From Plasmodium relictum (Eukaryota; Apicomplexa; Aconoidasida; Haemosporida; Plasmodiidae), in assembly GCF_900005765.1 (NCBI RefSeq), contig NC_041689.1, positions 248,001 through 312,000 of the forward strand: a DNA stretch of 64,000 nt, in the 5' to 3' direction. The notes beneath the pieces were generated by a model. The model ran no database searches. It was not told where the DNA came from and was given only the letters and a program-made list of their open reading frames with translations. Made by a program: the position numbers and the translations under genes. This document shows positions 35,901 to 48,000 of this stretch, in pieces (position 1 is the first letter of the stretch; each line of letters opens with the position of its first letter).

Positions 35901-36215
35901 CTTTCTTTTTTCTTTTATCAATATTTCGTCTTTAAATTCTCTTTCTTTTCTTTTATTTTTTCTGTAATCATTCTTCGGGTTATTTTTACAACTAAGATTA
36001 TGACTATTTTTATAAAAATCTTTTAATTTAGAGAATATCTCATTATCGTACTTTTCTTCTCCTAAATGATCAAAATCATTACATTTTAGTCTTTTTTTTT
36101 TATTGTAATTCAATTCATAATTTGACGAAAAGTTATATAATGATCTGTTTTTTTTTTTACTTAGAGTATCACCAACTATTTTTAAATTATTTAAATTATA
36201 TGATCGTTTTTTCAT
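32979..36215 (-). CDS. Lys/Asn-rich hypothetical protein, 1078 aa
   Basis: A single exon starting only 42 bp upstream (on the plus map) of the membrane-protein start. Residues 1-610 are basic, highly charged low complexity including three near copies of a NEKFSKEENKN block (about 35391-35510). A more ordered, probably helical region covers about 630-835, with KLSKVLFSNKMI, KIMKALDFYGYLYN and LIYDLVYHFLYLNNT-like segments. The C-terminal quarter is again charged with an Asn run near 1050. No signal peptide or membrane helix. The basic N-terminus would suit a nuclear or nucleolar protein (inference). Not recognised. Confidence 0.7.
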   Translation of the reverse strand: MKKRSYNLNNLKIVGDTLSKKKNRSLYNFSSNYELNYNKKKRLKCNDFDHLGEEKYDNEIFSKLKDFYKNSHNLSCKNNPKNDYRKNKRKEREFKDEILIKEKRKVYTNKIYNLSKSDVSDEDIRIIERKCFIKKRKNFLHENLYSKSENNSKVKYKIRRKNNQYAEIDLYKKNNFSENCIIDVKKKKLECLKEEIKKKEKDNEVEELLKKENNKYDKSNNCEKSIKNEEIKCLIYNENEKFSKEENKNNQENEKFSKEENKNKGNEKFSKEENENNQENRKHREQRKYEKLREQIKLKQCESTFVSNNLNYNERFFDKYVEKSIKKNEENLKLEIKDFKDETNNKINNNKNKSDKYMNYNDITFYKSNNHIIENERTNGENNFFNCCSSEDKIYEEMEEYLTNNKNYMDVHDKLKEKIINFSEDPYSSSNLNLLNLSNKLTLYDKETILPNDNINNGNNTNNSAANKYNSNNSVQNVDNNNNIKDKIIEKKKKIKSIHNEILNLMNEDNINKNEITNEEKSSLVNKNVREKKKETDQYFIFKDNKSTYCNLLNINNKNKNNEKINNNKKYINSIYKNNLGNKAYDENEKKYYNAISFFDYEDFSSNRLFLSKKKEENLKKCAMNNKKKETSILESKKEYIKNIKLIYEREKKILDVNVKFIEKYSYFKIILNTYSENHLIKMNEHINFKLSKVLFSNKMIDKINKNNFKKIMKALDFYGYLYNNTFLKNLCNKITINNWLGNRKFFHEIFGKKILKIGIFYDLVYHFLYLNNTFLEFFFTKKGGHFMKTFLLYDKNKAVKLINKIVKDLKNINPSTNSVANFLYGFFIGENKKKKLKKIRNHIKDQHQHNEYMHLKSNSINIKKNKNISGENFCELNKKVKDNCIYSKKKQDAYIYIKNSKYKKKVLRSILNKIWLNTDLYIKEEIYYDQNFTKKKKLKKNKINNLKKLNNLLYDINDSSESSVYSFLTDEERQYNFYKSDENNLNLNEQLNETFHQCIYNEEIDDDPIIQHHDSHENNQPNDYENNEEENVEIETNSNNNNNNNIIENSIKTFQTLDCIPNISFDLYSENNNYHQK

Positions 36216-36691
36216 ATTATGAATTATAATTATTTTACAAATATTTATTCTTTTTTTTTGTTTTTTTTATTCATACTTTAACATGTGAATTAAAAAAAAA
36301 AAAAGAAAAAAAAAAACAGTTACACAAATAAAGATAAAATAGAAATTAACAAATAAAAAAAGTTTCCTAAAAAGTTGACAAAAACTTAGTTTTTTTTTCT
36401 CAATGATATAAAAAAAAAGAAAAATTAAAATAAAGAATTTATACAAATGGATATAAATGTGGAAAATTTTGCTATATGATTATAATAAAAAATTATTTTT
36501 TTGTTTAAAAAAAAACAATAAAATATGAGAATATAATATAAACTTTAATTAAAAAGAAAGTATAAGACACTAAAAATAAAGAACAAAGAAATGCATACGT
36601 TAAATTAAATTTAATTATATATGATACAATTCTATTTAAGTTATTTATATATATATTTTATTTATTATTATACTAATTTATTAATTTAATA

Positions 36692-36722
<31 letters not shown>

Positions 36723-37043
36723 GATTAATTACTTTGAGTAACATTTACTCAAGTACAATATATGAATAAAACAAAAAGCTTTTTAACATAAATTTTTATA
36801 TTTTTAAATTATATTTTCATTTTTTTTTTTTTTAAAACGTCTTTTATTAATGTGTATTTTTCTTTTCTATGTGAAATTTAAAAAAAAAAAAACAAAAAAA
36901 ATTTCCTACAAAAAAAAAAAAGTGTAGATAAAAATTCTTTGGTTATATTTTTTTTTTTAAAGTTTTTTCCTTTTCATTTATTTAGACATTTTTGAAATAA
37001 TATTACGTATTTAAGTTTAAAGTTAAAATTAATTGAAAATTTT
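36216..37043. other. Intergenic spacer, poly-A/T rich
   Basis: About 830 bp between two minus-strand genes, expected to contain one promoter and one 3' UTR. It contains several homopolymer runs (for example T at about 36700-36722). No gene or structured element seen. Confidence 0.45.
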
Positions 37044-40000
37044 CTATATATCTAATCGAATTATATTTATAAAGTTGTAATATTTATCTGAACATCCAAT
37101 TATATTAATTAATTCTTCACTTGTAAAAATTTCTTGAGTTAATAAAGAAAAGGATTTTTTTACATAAAAAGAAATTTTGAAATATTCACAATTAGATTCA
37201 GATATTAAATTATTAATAAAATCGTTGTTAATATTATTTTGGAAGCAATAATTAATAGAGATTTTTTTTTCGTGGAGTTGTAGATCTCCTAATTGATTGA
37301 TATGAAGAATATTGCTATAAGGAATTTTTAAAGAAGTATTTTTTCTTTCATAAAACTTTTCATCATAATTATTTAAATGCATGAATTCAATATTTTGTAT
37401 TAAGTCATCAAACTGAATTTCTTTTAAGTAATTTTGATTATCATTTAAATTAGTATCACTATTAAGTTTAAATAAATTATCATCTTTTATATTTTCAAAT
37501 TCACTACATATAGGTGCTAATCTACGCAATAAATTTTTATTAAAGACTTTGATGTTATCCTCATATGGTATAGGTAGAATTAAAATAATATTAACTAGAA
37601 CATTAATAATTTTTCGTAATCTTTCCTTTAGTTTTTCTATGACATATTCATTGAAATATTCCATATATATATCTTTTGAAATGCTATCAAAATCATTAAT
37701 GCTATCTGTCTTTAAAAAGGAAGATTCTTTTATATTTTCATTATTGTTTTCATTACCATCAGCTTTTTTTTTTTTGTGATACAGACAAAAGAATATTAAT
37801 ATATTTGAAAAAGCAAAAATAAAATATTTCAAATCATCAGAATTTTGGTATATATAAAATATGTCATTTAGCCATTCATCAATAATAGAAGTAAGAGCAT
37901 TTTCTTTAACTAATATATTAAAAAAGTTTTTTATGTCTATATATACATACATAGACAATGACTGATATATATATCTTTTATTTTGAATCAGCAATAGCAT
38001 TATCAATAGATTATATTCATTCTGTGAATTATTCAAAATCAAATTGGTATTGACATGCTTTAAGGATTTTAGTAACTTTTTTATATGTTCCTCTCCTTTA
38101 TCTCTTAAAAGAAAAATATTAAAATATATTGTATTCAATAACTTCATAATTTTTTTATCTTGATGATTATTATTATCTCCCAAATTATTATCAACATTAC
38201 TATGATTTAATTTATTTTTATTTGTATTTTTTTTTTTGTTTTTTGAATTCTTCTTATTTAAAAAATAATTTTTTATTCCTCGATAAAATAGTACATCTTG
38301 TTTCAATTTTTCATAATTTTCATTAATAGAACCAGTTAATCCATTTTTTTCGCATTCAAAACTATCCAAGTAATTTATTTTATTTTTTTTAGAGTAATTT
38401 AATTTACTATTATTATTACACTGAAAATTATTTTCTGTCTCTTCATTATTTTCATTCACGCATTTATCGTCAAAGGATAAAGATTTATTACTATCAAATG
38501 ATTTATTTATTTTCTTGGCTTCATCATATGTTTTGAATGAATAATTTGAAATATCATCATCAATATCACTTAATTCGTTTTCATCTTGAATCAATTCATA
38601 TGCTTTAGTTAATTTATTCCATAATGAGTAAGTAAAGAAAATGTTATTTTTTATTAAAAACATAATCAGATATGATAATATATTATTATATAAATATAAT
38701 CCACATATATGTAATGTAATATTATGATAAAAATTTTGTTCATTTAAGTTTTCATCAGATAAAGAAATTAGTAATAAACTAATTTTTCTTAAGATTTCCA
38801 TAATTGTTATATTTAAATTATTTTTAGTAAAAGGTTGTTCATCTGCTGAAGAAAAAAATATATAGAAAATATCTCTCTTAATTAAATTGTTAAAAAATTG
38901 AAATACATATATAGGCATAATTGGAATTTGCTCTAATTTATTTATCTCCTTTAATTGGAAAAAATTTAAGTTATTGGAAATGCATTCTAGAGAATAAAGA
39001 AAATAAAACCAAAAAACTTTATAATTAGATAATGAATTTTTCGTAAAAATATATAATATATAAAAAATTTCATTTAATATTTCTTCTCTCAAATCAGTAT
39101 TTGTTTCTCTTATTATACTTTTAAAGTAAAATATAAAATTTTCATTTTGCAAAATACTTATTATTAACACATCATGAGTGCTGCAAGTATTTTTATAGTT
39201 CTCTAAAAAAAAAGAGAAAAATTTTAATACTCTCAAAAAGAAATATTCCTTATCCCTACCTGATATATATGTAGAAATATCTAACAACGATTCATTGAGT
39301 AAATTAATAAATAAAAATATATTGTTATTAATCTCATTTTGAAAAAATAGAGATATAAACTTTAAGAATTTGTTCAAATTATTCTCCTCTATCTTTTCTA
39401 GATAAAAATGCAAATTTTTTGATATAATATCATTAATAAAGTTATCAGTAAATGCATTTATTTGGAACAATAAATAATTCTGATTTAATTTCTTACTATC
39501 ATATGCAAAATCATAATCACTATTCTCCTTTATGCATTTTAAAAAATTTATTTTTTCAGAGTTTTCATCGAGAACTATGTTTATATTTTCTTCAAAAAAT
39601 TCGTTGTCGATAGAATTAGACTCTTTTTTTATAAATAAAATTAATAACTGAAAAAATAAAAATATTAAAATTTCTCTAAAGTCATTATATAAAACCTTAC
39701 TCGGAAAACCAAATTTATGCATTAAATTAATTAGAGTATCAAACGATTGAAATTTTAAATGTTTTTCGAAATAAAATAAATTAATAAAAGAATTATAAAA
39801 AAAAAAGTATATAACATTATCATCGAATTGTGTTATATTAATATACTCCCTTATCATCCATAAGACCTTTCTCTTTAAGTTATTGGAATATGGATGATGT
39901 ATATTTACTAGAATATACTTAAGAAAAAAAGATTTATCATTTATTTTAAAATCATTAATAATACACTCGAAATTTCTTCTATCATCATCATCATTAAAAA

Positions 40001-43000
40001 AATATGTATAATTTTCTTTGTTTTTATAGTATTCTTCGATGTAATTATCAACTATTATCTCCTGTTTATCTAAACCTTTTATATTTTCCTCATTGTTTTC
40101 TTCTAATACCTCTTCTGTTATTATTTTTTCTAAATTTTTTTTGATAAATATATATTTATAATACGTTAAAAACATAAATAGAGAAAAAAACTTGTATAAA
40201 TTTATGTCATTTACAATAAGAAAGCTGAAATTTAAATTATATTTATTATGTTTACTATATAAATCTTTAAAAATTAATTCTTCTTGAGAAAATTTGTATA
40301 ATGGTAAATTTTTAATGATAAAGATCAAATTATTAAATGTATCATTGTTTAATTGATTGAAAGATGGAAAATTACACACATCATATATTTCATTTTCTTT
40401 CATATGATTCTTTATTATTACTGAAATGTAATCAATTATATTACTTATGGATGTGTTATAATTTGCTGTTTTCATACATATTTCGGAGTTAAATATATAG
40501 TTATTTTTTTTTAAATGATTAATTACTATATCATTATTTGAAAAATCTATCTCTTCATTTAAGAAAATTTCAGGATATAACAAATGCATATATTCATTCT
40601 GAATCATTAAACAATTTTTTAAATTATCTTTTATATTTTGATCTAAATAAAATATAGTATCATAAAAATATTTTTCTAATAATTCACAAAATAAAAATAT
40701 TATATAATTAACGTATTTCTTCAGTATATTTTTTGATACTGTATCATCATATTCATTTAATAAATATTTAGTGTATATGGAATTTTTTTCAAAACAAATT
40801 ACATATCTCTCAAATTTAAAATTTTCAAATGACATAGATTCTTCCTTTATATTTATATTGTTAATAAAAAAATTCTAAAAAAAAAAAAAAAATGAAAATG
40901 AGTCTATTTTAATCTATAAAAGTAAAAAATAAAATTAAAAGAATTTAATTTTAAGAGAATAAATAATATATTTCTATAATAAATATAATAAAAATATATA
41001 TATATATATGTTATGTATTTTTATTTTTTCTCTTTTTACATCGACGCATTCTATATGCGAGCTACTATTAATATGAATAAAAAGTGAACTCATAAAAATT
41101 TCACTCATAATATTTTGTTTTACAAAAATTTTTAAATGGTCTAATGAAACAATCATACATAAATAATTTATTGAAAGAGATAAACATTTATCAGCAAATT
41201 TTAAATAATCAGTAAAATTAATTATATACTTTATATAACTAAATAATTTAGAAGTGTTATTTCTTTCTTCTTCTTTATACGTAGTATTTATAATTATTTT
41301 TAATATCAAAAAAGAAATTTTTTCTAAAAAAATAATGTATTTATTTTCAAAATGTTTTAGAAACAATTTCCATGTTGTATTCATATCCTCAAAGTGAAGG
41401 GATCTATATAAAAACATATTTAAAATTTTTAAACACCACTTCTTAGTCTTCAACAAAATTATTAAAAATAACTTATCTAAATCATTTTTTTCATTATGAA
41501 TAAATTCACTTAAATTTTCATAAGAGTATTCTTCAGTTATTTTAGAAACAGATATATGAGTCTTATTAGAGGTATTTATATTTATAAAATATAAATTGTT
41601 TACGTATTCATGTAAATTTATATCTATTATTTTCATTATATTAGTGAATAACATTTCATTTTCACTTATTACTTCTTCTGGTAACGTAGCAAAGTGGCAT
41701 AATAAAGTTTTATATAAAAATTTTATTATTTTTTTAATTATAAATATAATATATATATTGTTAGTATAATTTAATAAATAACATAGTAATCTATTAAGAA
41801 AAGGAAAAAATATTTTCATTATTTCCTTATATCCTAGTAATAAATTTTCACATGGTATATTTAAACTACTATAATTTTTTGTTTCTAGTAAATCTTTATT
41901 ACTATTATTTATATGAGATATATAATAATTGTGATATAAAATAGAATAGTAATTATAACTCTGAGTAGGAGAAACATATTTTTTTAAAATTTTACTCATT
42001 AAAGCTATTAAAGAATAAAATTTTTGAAAATGCAAGACCATAATATAATTATCTTTAAGTTCATTATCTCTCAATTCTTTTGGAAAATTTAATGAATCAT
42101 TATACTGAATTAAATACATAATATAATTCATAGTTGAGTAGTAGTCAGTATTTATTACATTTTTGAAATCATTATTTTTAAATATAGAAATAAAATTAAA
42201 TGTATCTAATATATTTTCCATTAAATTACTCCATTTACAAGGATAATCAATCAGAAAAACGTTAAAAAAAATATCAATAAAAAATAAACATATATTGAAT
42301 TTCCTCATTTCAATTATGCTATTATATTTTTTAAAATTTTTATACATATTCTTATTAATTAAGTCAATGAAATCAACTGAATTATTAATTTTCTTATCAT
42401 TTATTATACAAGAATTTTTAATTAATTTTAAAATTTTTTCTTTTATATATGCCCATTCTTCTTCTTTAATATTGTTTGAATTATTATTTAAGTTTTCTAA
42501 TAACATGGAGTCTTCTATAATATTTTTACTTAAAAATGTAATAAATAGAAATTCATTTTGCTTACTTTCCAAGTTATTCATTTCTACCTCTTCATTGTTA
42601 TTCCACATATAATCATTTATGTCTTCATCTTTTTTACTATATATTAAATTATTAAAATCGCTTGTTTCTTTTTTATATTTATTTTTTTCATAATTTTTTA
42701 TAATGTTACTTAAGTATGTATTTACATATTGAGAGATATGATTCTTTAAAAATATTAACATCATCAATCGTAATGAATGAAATTCTTCATTCTTTATATA
42801 AAAGTTATTAATAGCTTGGAAAATTTTAATGATTTCAACATTATTATTTAAGTTCATAGGATTATTATACTTTATATTTTTATCTTTTAATAAATTAACA
42901 AAAATATCTACATATCTTTTTATTTCTATTTTTTGAGAAATCTTGTCATTGAAATTATTCGATACACCATTTTCATTAATCGTTTCAAAAATGTTTAAAT

Positions 43001-43082
43001 CTTCTGTTTCGTCTATTTTATCATGATAATTATTTAAGTCAATTATCACTTTATCATTTACTTTAATTAGTCTATCCATCAT
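37044..43082 (-). CDS. Karyopherin-beta family exportin, exportin-T-like
   Basis: Predicted as one two-exon gene: 41040-43082 and 37044-40874 (1957 aa). The first ORF is cut at CVD|GTAAAAAG, and a T-rich acceptor at 40875 joins in phase 0 to NFFINNINIKEES, in front of the ATG that would otherwise seem to start a second gene. The protein is helical throughout, as in HEAT-repeat karyopherins. Near residue 280 the DYPCKWSNLMENILD segment resembles the YPxxW..ff helix of the Xpo1/importin-beta N-terminal domain. The preceding EEFHSLRLMMLIFLKNHI helix fits the family layout. Exportin-T carries mature tRNA out of the nucleus with RanGTP; that subclass is a tentative assignment. Length exceeds yeast and human exportins because of Asn-rich inserts around 38120-38560. 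Confidence 0.62.
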
Positions 43083-45034
43083 TAATATAATAGTAAAATT
43101 TTAAAATAAAAATAAAAGAAAAAAAACTAGAAAAATATATACAGTTTGATCTATATTATAATTAATTTAGTATGTGTGCGTAAATAAAAAATTTTATAAA
43201 AATTTACAAACTATTGCTAGATATCTTTAGATAAAAAATTTAATTATTATTTTATTTTATTTATTTTTTATTTTTTTTTTTTCCATTCTATTTCTTCCTT
43301 TCTTTTATTACACAATCGAAAATGTTTATTGAATGTTTTTTAATATTTAAAAGAACTTGTTATAATTTCCATACAAAAAAATTAAAAAAAATTCAAATAT
43401 ACATTTAATATCATAATAAAATAGATATATATATTTTTCACATGATATCTTAAAGTTAATATTTAAAAAAATGGAATGATGTTAAATCTTTTTTATTTTA
43501 TTTTATTTCTGCATAATTTTCACTCTTAAGTTTCTTATAAAGAGCAGAATCAGGAAAATATGACTTGAAATTTTTTTTTTATTGTGTATATTTTTTTTTA
43601 ATATAAATGTTGATATTCAGAAAATTATAAGAATAAAATTATATTTTTAAATCTTTTTTTTTTTTTTATATTCATAACTTTTTAGATATCAAAATATATA
43701 TTTATTTCTATTAATATAAATGTTTAAATACTCTTCAAATGAAAATATTTAGTTTAAAATTCTTTTTAGATAAAATCATATAGATTCATTGGAAATTTTA
43801 TTTTTTAATATATTAGAATTTTTTTTTTTTTTTTTCACTTTTTGTTGATAGAATATATACAACATTTTATATGCAACCTGTAATATCTAAAAAACACTAT
43901 ATGAAAATTACTTTTATGATATTAATAATTTTTTACTTAATATTCTCTTTAAAATATTTTAATGTATATAAGACAATATTCATTTGGATGATTTTCTATT
44001 TTTTGAAAAAATAGTACAATTTACATGAAAATAATGATGTGTGCGTATATAGTTGTAAAGACAGCAATGTGCATAAATATGTAGAAAACATAAAAAAATT
44101 AAAGAAAAAAAAAAAAAAAAAAAAATAATGACAAAGACAAAAACAAAAAACAAAAACAAAAAAAGAAATAAAAAATAAAAATAAATAAATAAATAAAATA
44201 AATAAAAATAAATAAAAACAAATAAATAAAGTAAAATAAAATGATATGAATAAATGAACATAAATGTTAACAAAAAAAAAAAAAAGTTTATGTAAAAAAA
44301 AATGTAAATATGCTATATGATTTTATGTAGTTTTTAAGGTTTTTTTTCTTTTTAAATCAATTAAAAACATTAAAGTTAACAATAGATTTAAGAATTTTTT
44401 AATAATATTCTCATTTTTTTTTTTTTATAATATGAAATTTTCAGCAGTGTGAAATTAAATTTAACTATTCAATGTTATTAGTTCTTTTTATTTTTAAAAA
44501 TATGTTAAATAATTTCATTAAAACACGCATAAAAATTTTTCTTCTTTTATATTTTCCTTGATATTTCCTTTATATTTCAGAGGATTTGGTTTTTTATTTT
44601 ATATCATTTTTGAATTATTGCTTTGCTTCTATCATGCCTTTTTTCTTTTTGTTTTTTTTTCTTTCATTAATGTATTTAAAAAAATATTGAATCTATATTT
44701 TATTTATTAATGTATTTGTACTCATTGTGTTCCTATTTCATTATTATTAATTTTTTTCTTATTATAGTTTTTACTTTTTTCTAAGTTTCTCTTTTTTTTT
44801 ATAACAAATTTATTCCTTTTATGCATTTTTATAGTTTCAGACAATGTTTTTCTAATACTTCTTCTTATTTTTTTTATATAAATGTAATATTTGAGTTAAT
44901 AAAGGTAAATTATTTATATTCCCATTAAATAAAAAAATCAAGTATTTGTAATTACCAATATTGATAAATTAAATAAAATTATTTTTAAATATAACTTCTG
45001 TTTTAAAAATTCATGTCTTTATATATTTATATAA
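43083..45034. other. Gene-free spacer with AAAT-type repeats
   Basis: Nearly 2 kb between the exportin start and the stop of the Asn-rich gene. At 44100-44260 the plus strand is almost free of T-runs and rich in AAAAAC and AAAT words, an irregular microsatellite. The remainder is T-rich spacer. No coding segment or RNA seen. Confidence 0.5.
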
Positions 45035-48000
45035 TCATTCATACTGTCTCTTTTTATTAACTTCGTTTTGTGTGGATAAATATTCTGCGTTTATTTTTTT
45101 ATTACTCATATTTTTATTTGAATTGTATACAAATGGAAATTCTGAATTATTTCTAAGTAAAGGATTATTAAGTATCTTATGTTTAGATGTGCAGAATTGA
45201 TCGTTCAAATCATTCGAATTATTTCTTTTATTATATTGCTCATTTATTAATTTTGAAATTCGATTATCTGGTTGATTATTTAAATGGCATATTACATGCC
45301 TATTTGATTTATAAGCTACTTGATTGTTTGCTTCATTTTTTATGAAATCATTTCTTTGTTCTGAATTTTGATACTTTTTTTTAAAAAATGATTGATTATT
45401 CATTTGATATTTACTAAGTTTTTTATTTATTGAATGATTATTATCTAAGTGTTGATCTGTTGCATTTTTTTCGTAGTATAGTGTTTTTTTATTAAAATTA
45501 TAGTCAATCATTTTTTCTGTATTTTGATTATTTTTATAACTATTATTAGTATTTTTAATAAAAGTATTTAAGTGAGTATTAGAATAATCTCCTTTCTTAG
45601 AATTATCAAATTTTTTATTTGATGAAAAATTTGTATATGTGCATTTGGAATTTGAACTATTTTTTTGGAATGAAGATGCTGAAGTGTTTTGATTATTTAA
45701 ACGATAACTATTAGGATAATATTTTTCTTCTTCATTATATATATTATTATATGATAGTGTTGAATTTGCTGAACTTAATATATAATTATTGTTTGTATTG
45801 TTATAAGGGTCATTTATAATATCTGTATAGTTGTTTTTAATTATTAAATTAGAATATCTGTTTTTATTTTCATTATGTAATAAGTTCCCATTTGACGAAA
45901 TTGAATTATTATGAAAATTTAAACTGCTTTCATTAAATATAATAGAACTATTATTATTTTTTTCTGAAATTTCACTTATTTCATTTACAATATTATTTTC
46001 TATAATGTTACTGTTATTGTATGGGTTTAATTTATACATTTTTATTTCATCTTCAAATATTTCGTTATTATTTTTTTTTCTATTTTCTTGATCTATATAT
46101 GCTTCTAATAATTTGTTATATCTATTACCAATCCATTTCTTGAATTCTTTAAAACTAAGAGAACTGGAATTTTCATCGTCATTATTTTCATCCTTGCTTT
46201 CTCTTATATGGTTCTTTATATCTTCAGAATCATTTATAATATTATTATTAGTTGTTTTCGTTATGTTATTATCGTCATCGTTTTTTATTAAATTATCTTC
46301 ATTCCTCTTTGTATAATAATATTCATCATTTTCCAGATTTCCATAATTTTTTGATAAATTATTTTCACAATTCTTAATTTTGTCATCACTTATTGTTTCT
46401 ATATTTTCACATAAGTTATCTTTCTCTAAAAAAAAATTATTTATTTTATATTTTTCTTTTTCATATACATAGTTTTTTGTATTAATATTAACATATTTTT
46501 TTTCATGATCATTTAAATATTCTTCATTCTGATATTCTTTTTTTTTATTTTTTTTTTTTAAAAATTTCAAGTCAGAATTATTAATTCCATTATTATCATT
46601 AATGGCGTTATTATCATTGTTAATGCTATTATTATTATAGTCATTACTAACATTATTATTTATATCATCTTTATTATTAATATCATCTTTATTTTTATTA
46701 TTATCATTAGTAACATTATTGTTAATGTCATCTTTACTAATATTATTATCATTATTAACATCATCATTAATAGTATTATTATTAATATCATTATTAATAT
46801 TATTAATATCATTACTATTATCACTATCATTATTACTATTAAAATTATTATTATTATTATTATTATCTTTATTAATATTATCGTATTCATTATTACTAAT
46901 ATCATCTTTACTATTATTTTTATCATTATTATTATTAACATTATTATTATCATCTTTATTATTATAATCATTATTATTATTATTATTTTTATTGTCTTTA
47001 TTATTGCTATATATTGTAGTAGATGCAGTAGTGGTATTATGCACTTTATCAAATATCTTCTCTAAACTATTTGTACTACTTTCATATATATTTTCTAGTG
47101 TTATATCATTTAAATCATTTTTTGTATAATTATTTTCTTTTTCATAATTATTTGGCTCTTTATTATTAATTATAATATTGATAATTCCATTTTTATAATT
47201 ATTGTTACTTTTGTTCTTATATGTGTATAAATCTTTTTTATTAAAACTATTATTCATAGCATCACTTTTTTTAAAATAATTGGCATCATTATTATATTTT
47301 CTTACATAACTTTCTCCATTATTATATTTTACATCTATTTTTTTTATATTAGATAATTCATTTCTATTTTTAAAATTAGTATTTCTGTAACCTCCATTTT
47401 CATCGTATTGCTCATAATTATAATTATTTTTATAAAAGTAATTATCGTTGTTATTTTTTTTATAATAATTATCTCCATTATTGTTAGTATCATTATGATT
47501 ATTATTTTTATAATAATGATTATCACCATTGTTATTATAATTAATTTTAAAATTATTATTTTTGTAATTATCACTATTTTTTGAGATATTGTTATTTTTA
47601 TAAATGTCATTCTTATAATTATCAATATTTTGCATATTGTCATTATTTTTTGAAATATCACTACTTTTTGAATTGTCAACAGATTTATATACACTATTAA
47701 TGCTATTTCTATAATTATTCATGTTATTATTTTTAAAATTTTCTTTGATTTTGTAACTATCATTACTTTTATAATTACCATTATTACCATTTTTATAATT
47801 ATTTATACCATTCATTTTATAATTTTCAGTGTCTTTAAATTTTTCATTATTTTTATAATTATTTTTTAAATTATCACAATTTTTATATTCATTTATATTG
47901 TTATACTTATAATTGTCACTATTTTTATGAATATCATCATTTTTAAAACTCTCATTCTTTTTGAATTCATTTTTTTTATTGATATCGTTATTTCTGTAAT

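Noticed and set aside
46660-47052. Ile/Met-rich and Leu/Ser-rich ORFs overlapping the Asn-rich gene
   Set aside because: They are other-frame readings of AAT/GAT triplet repeats.
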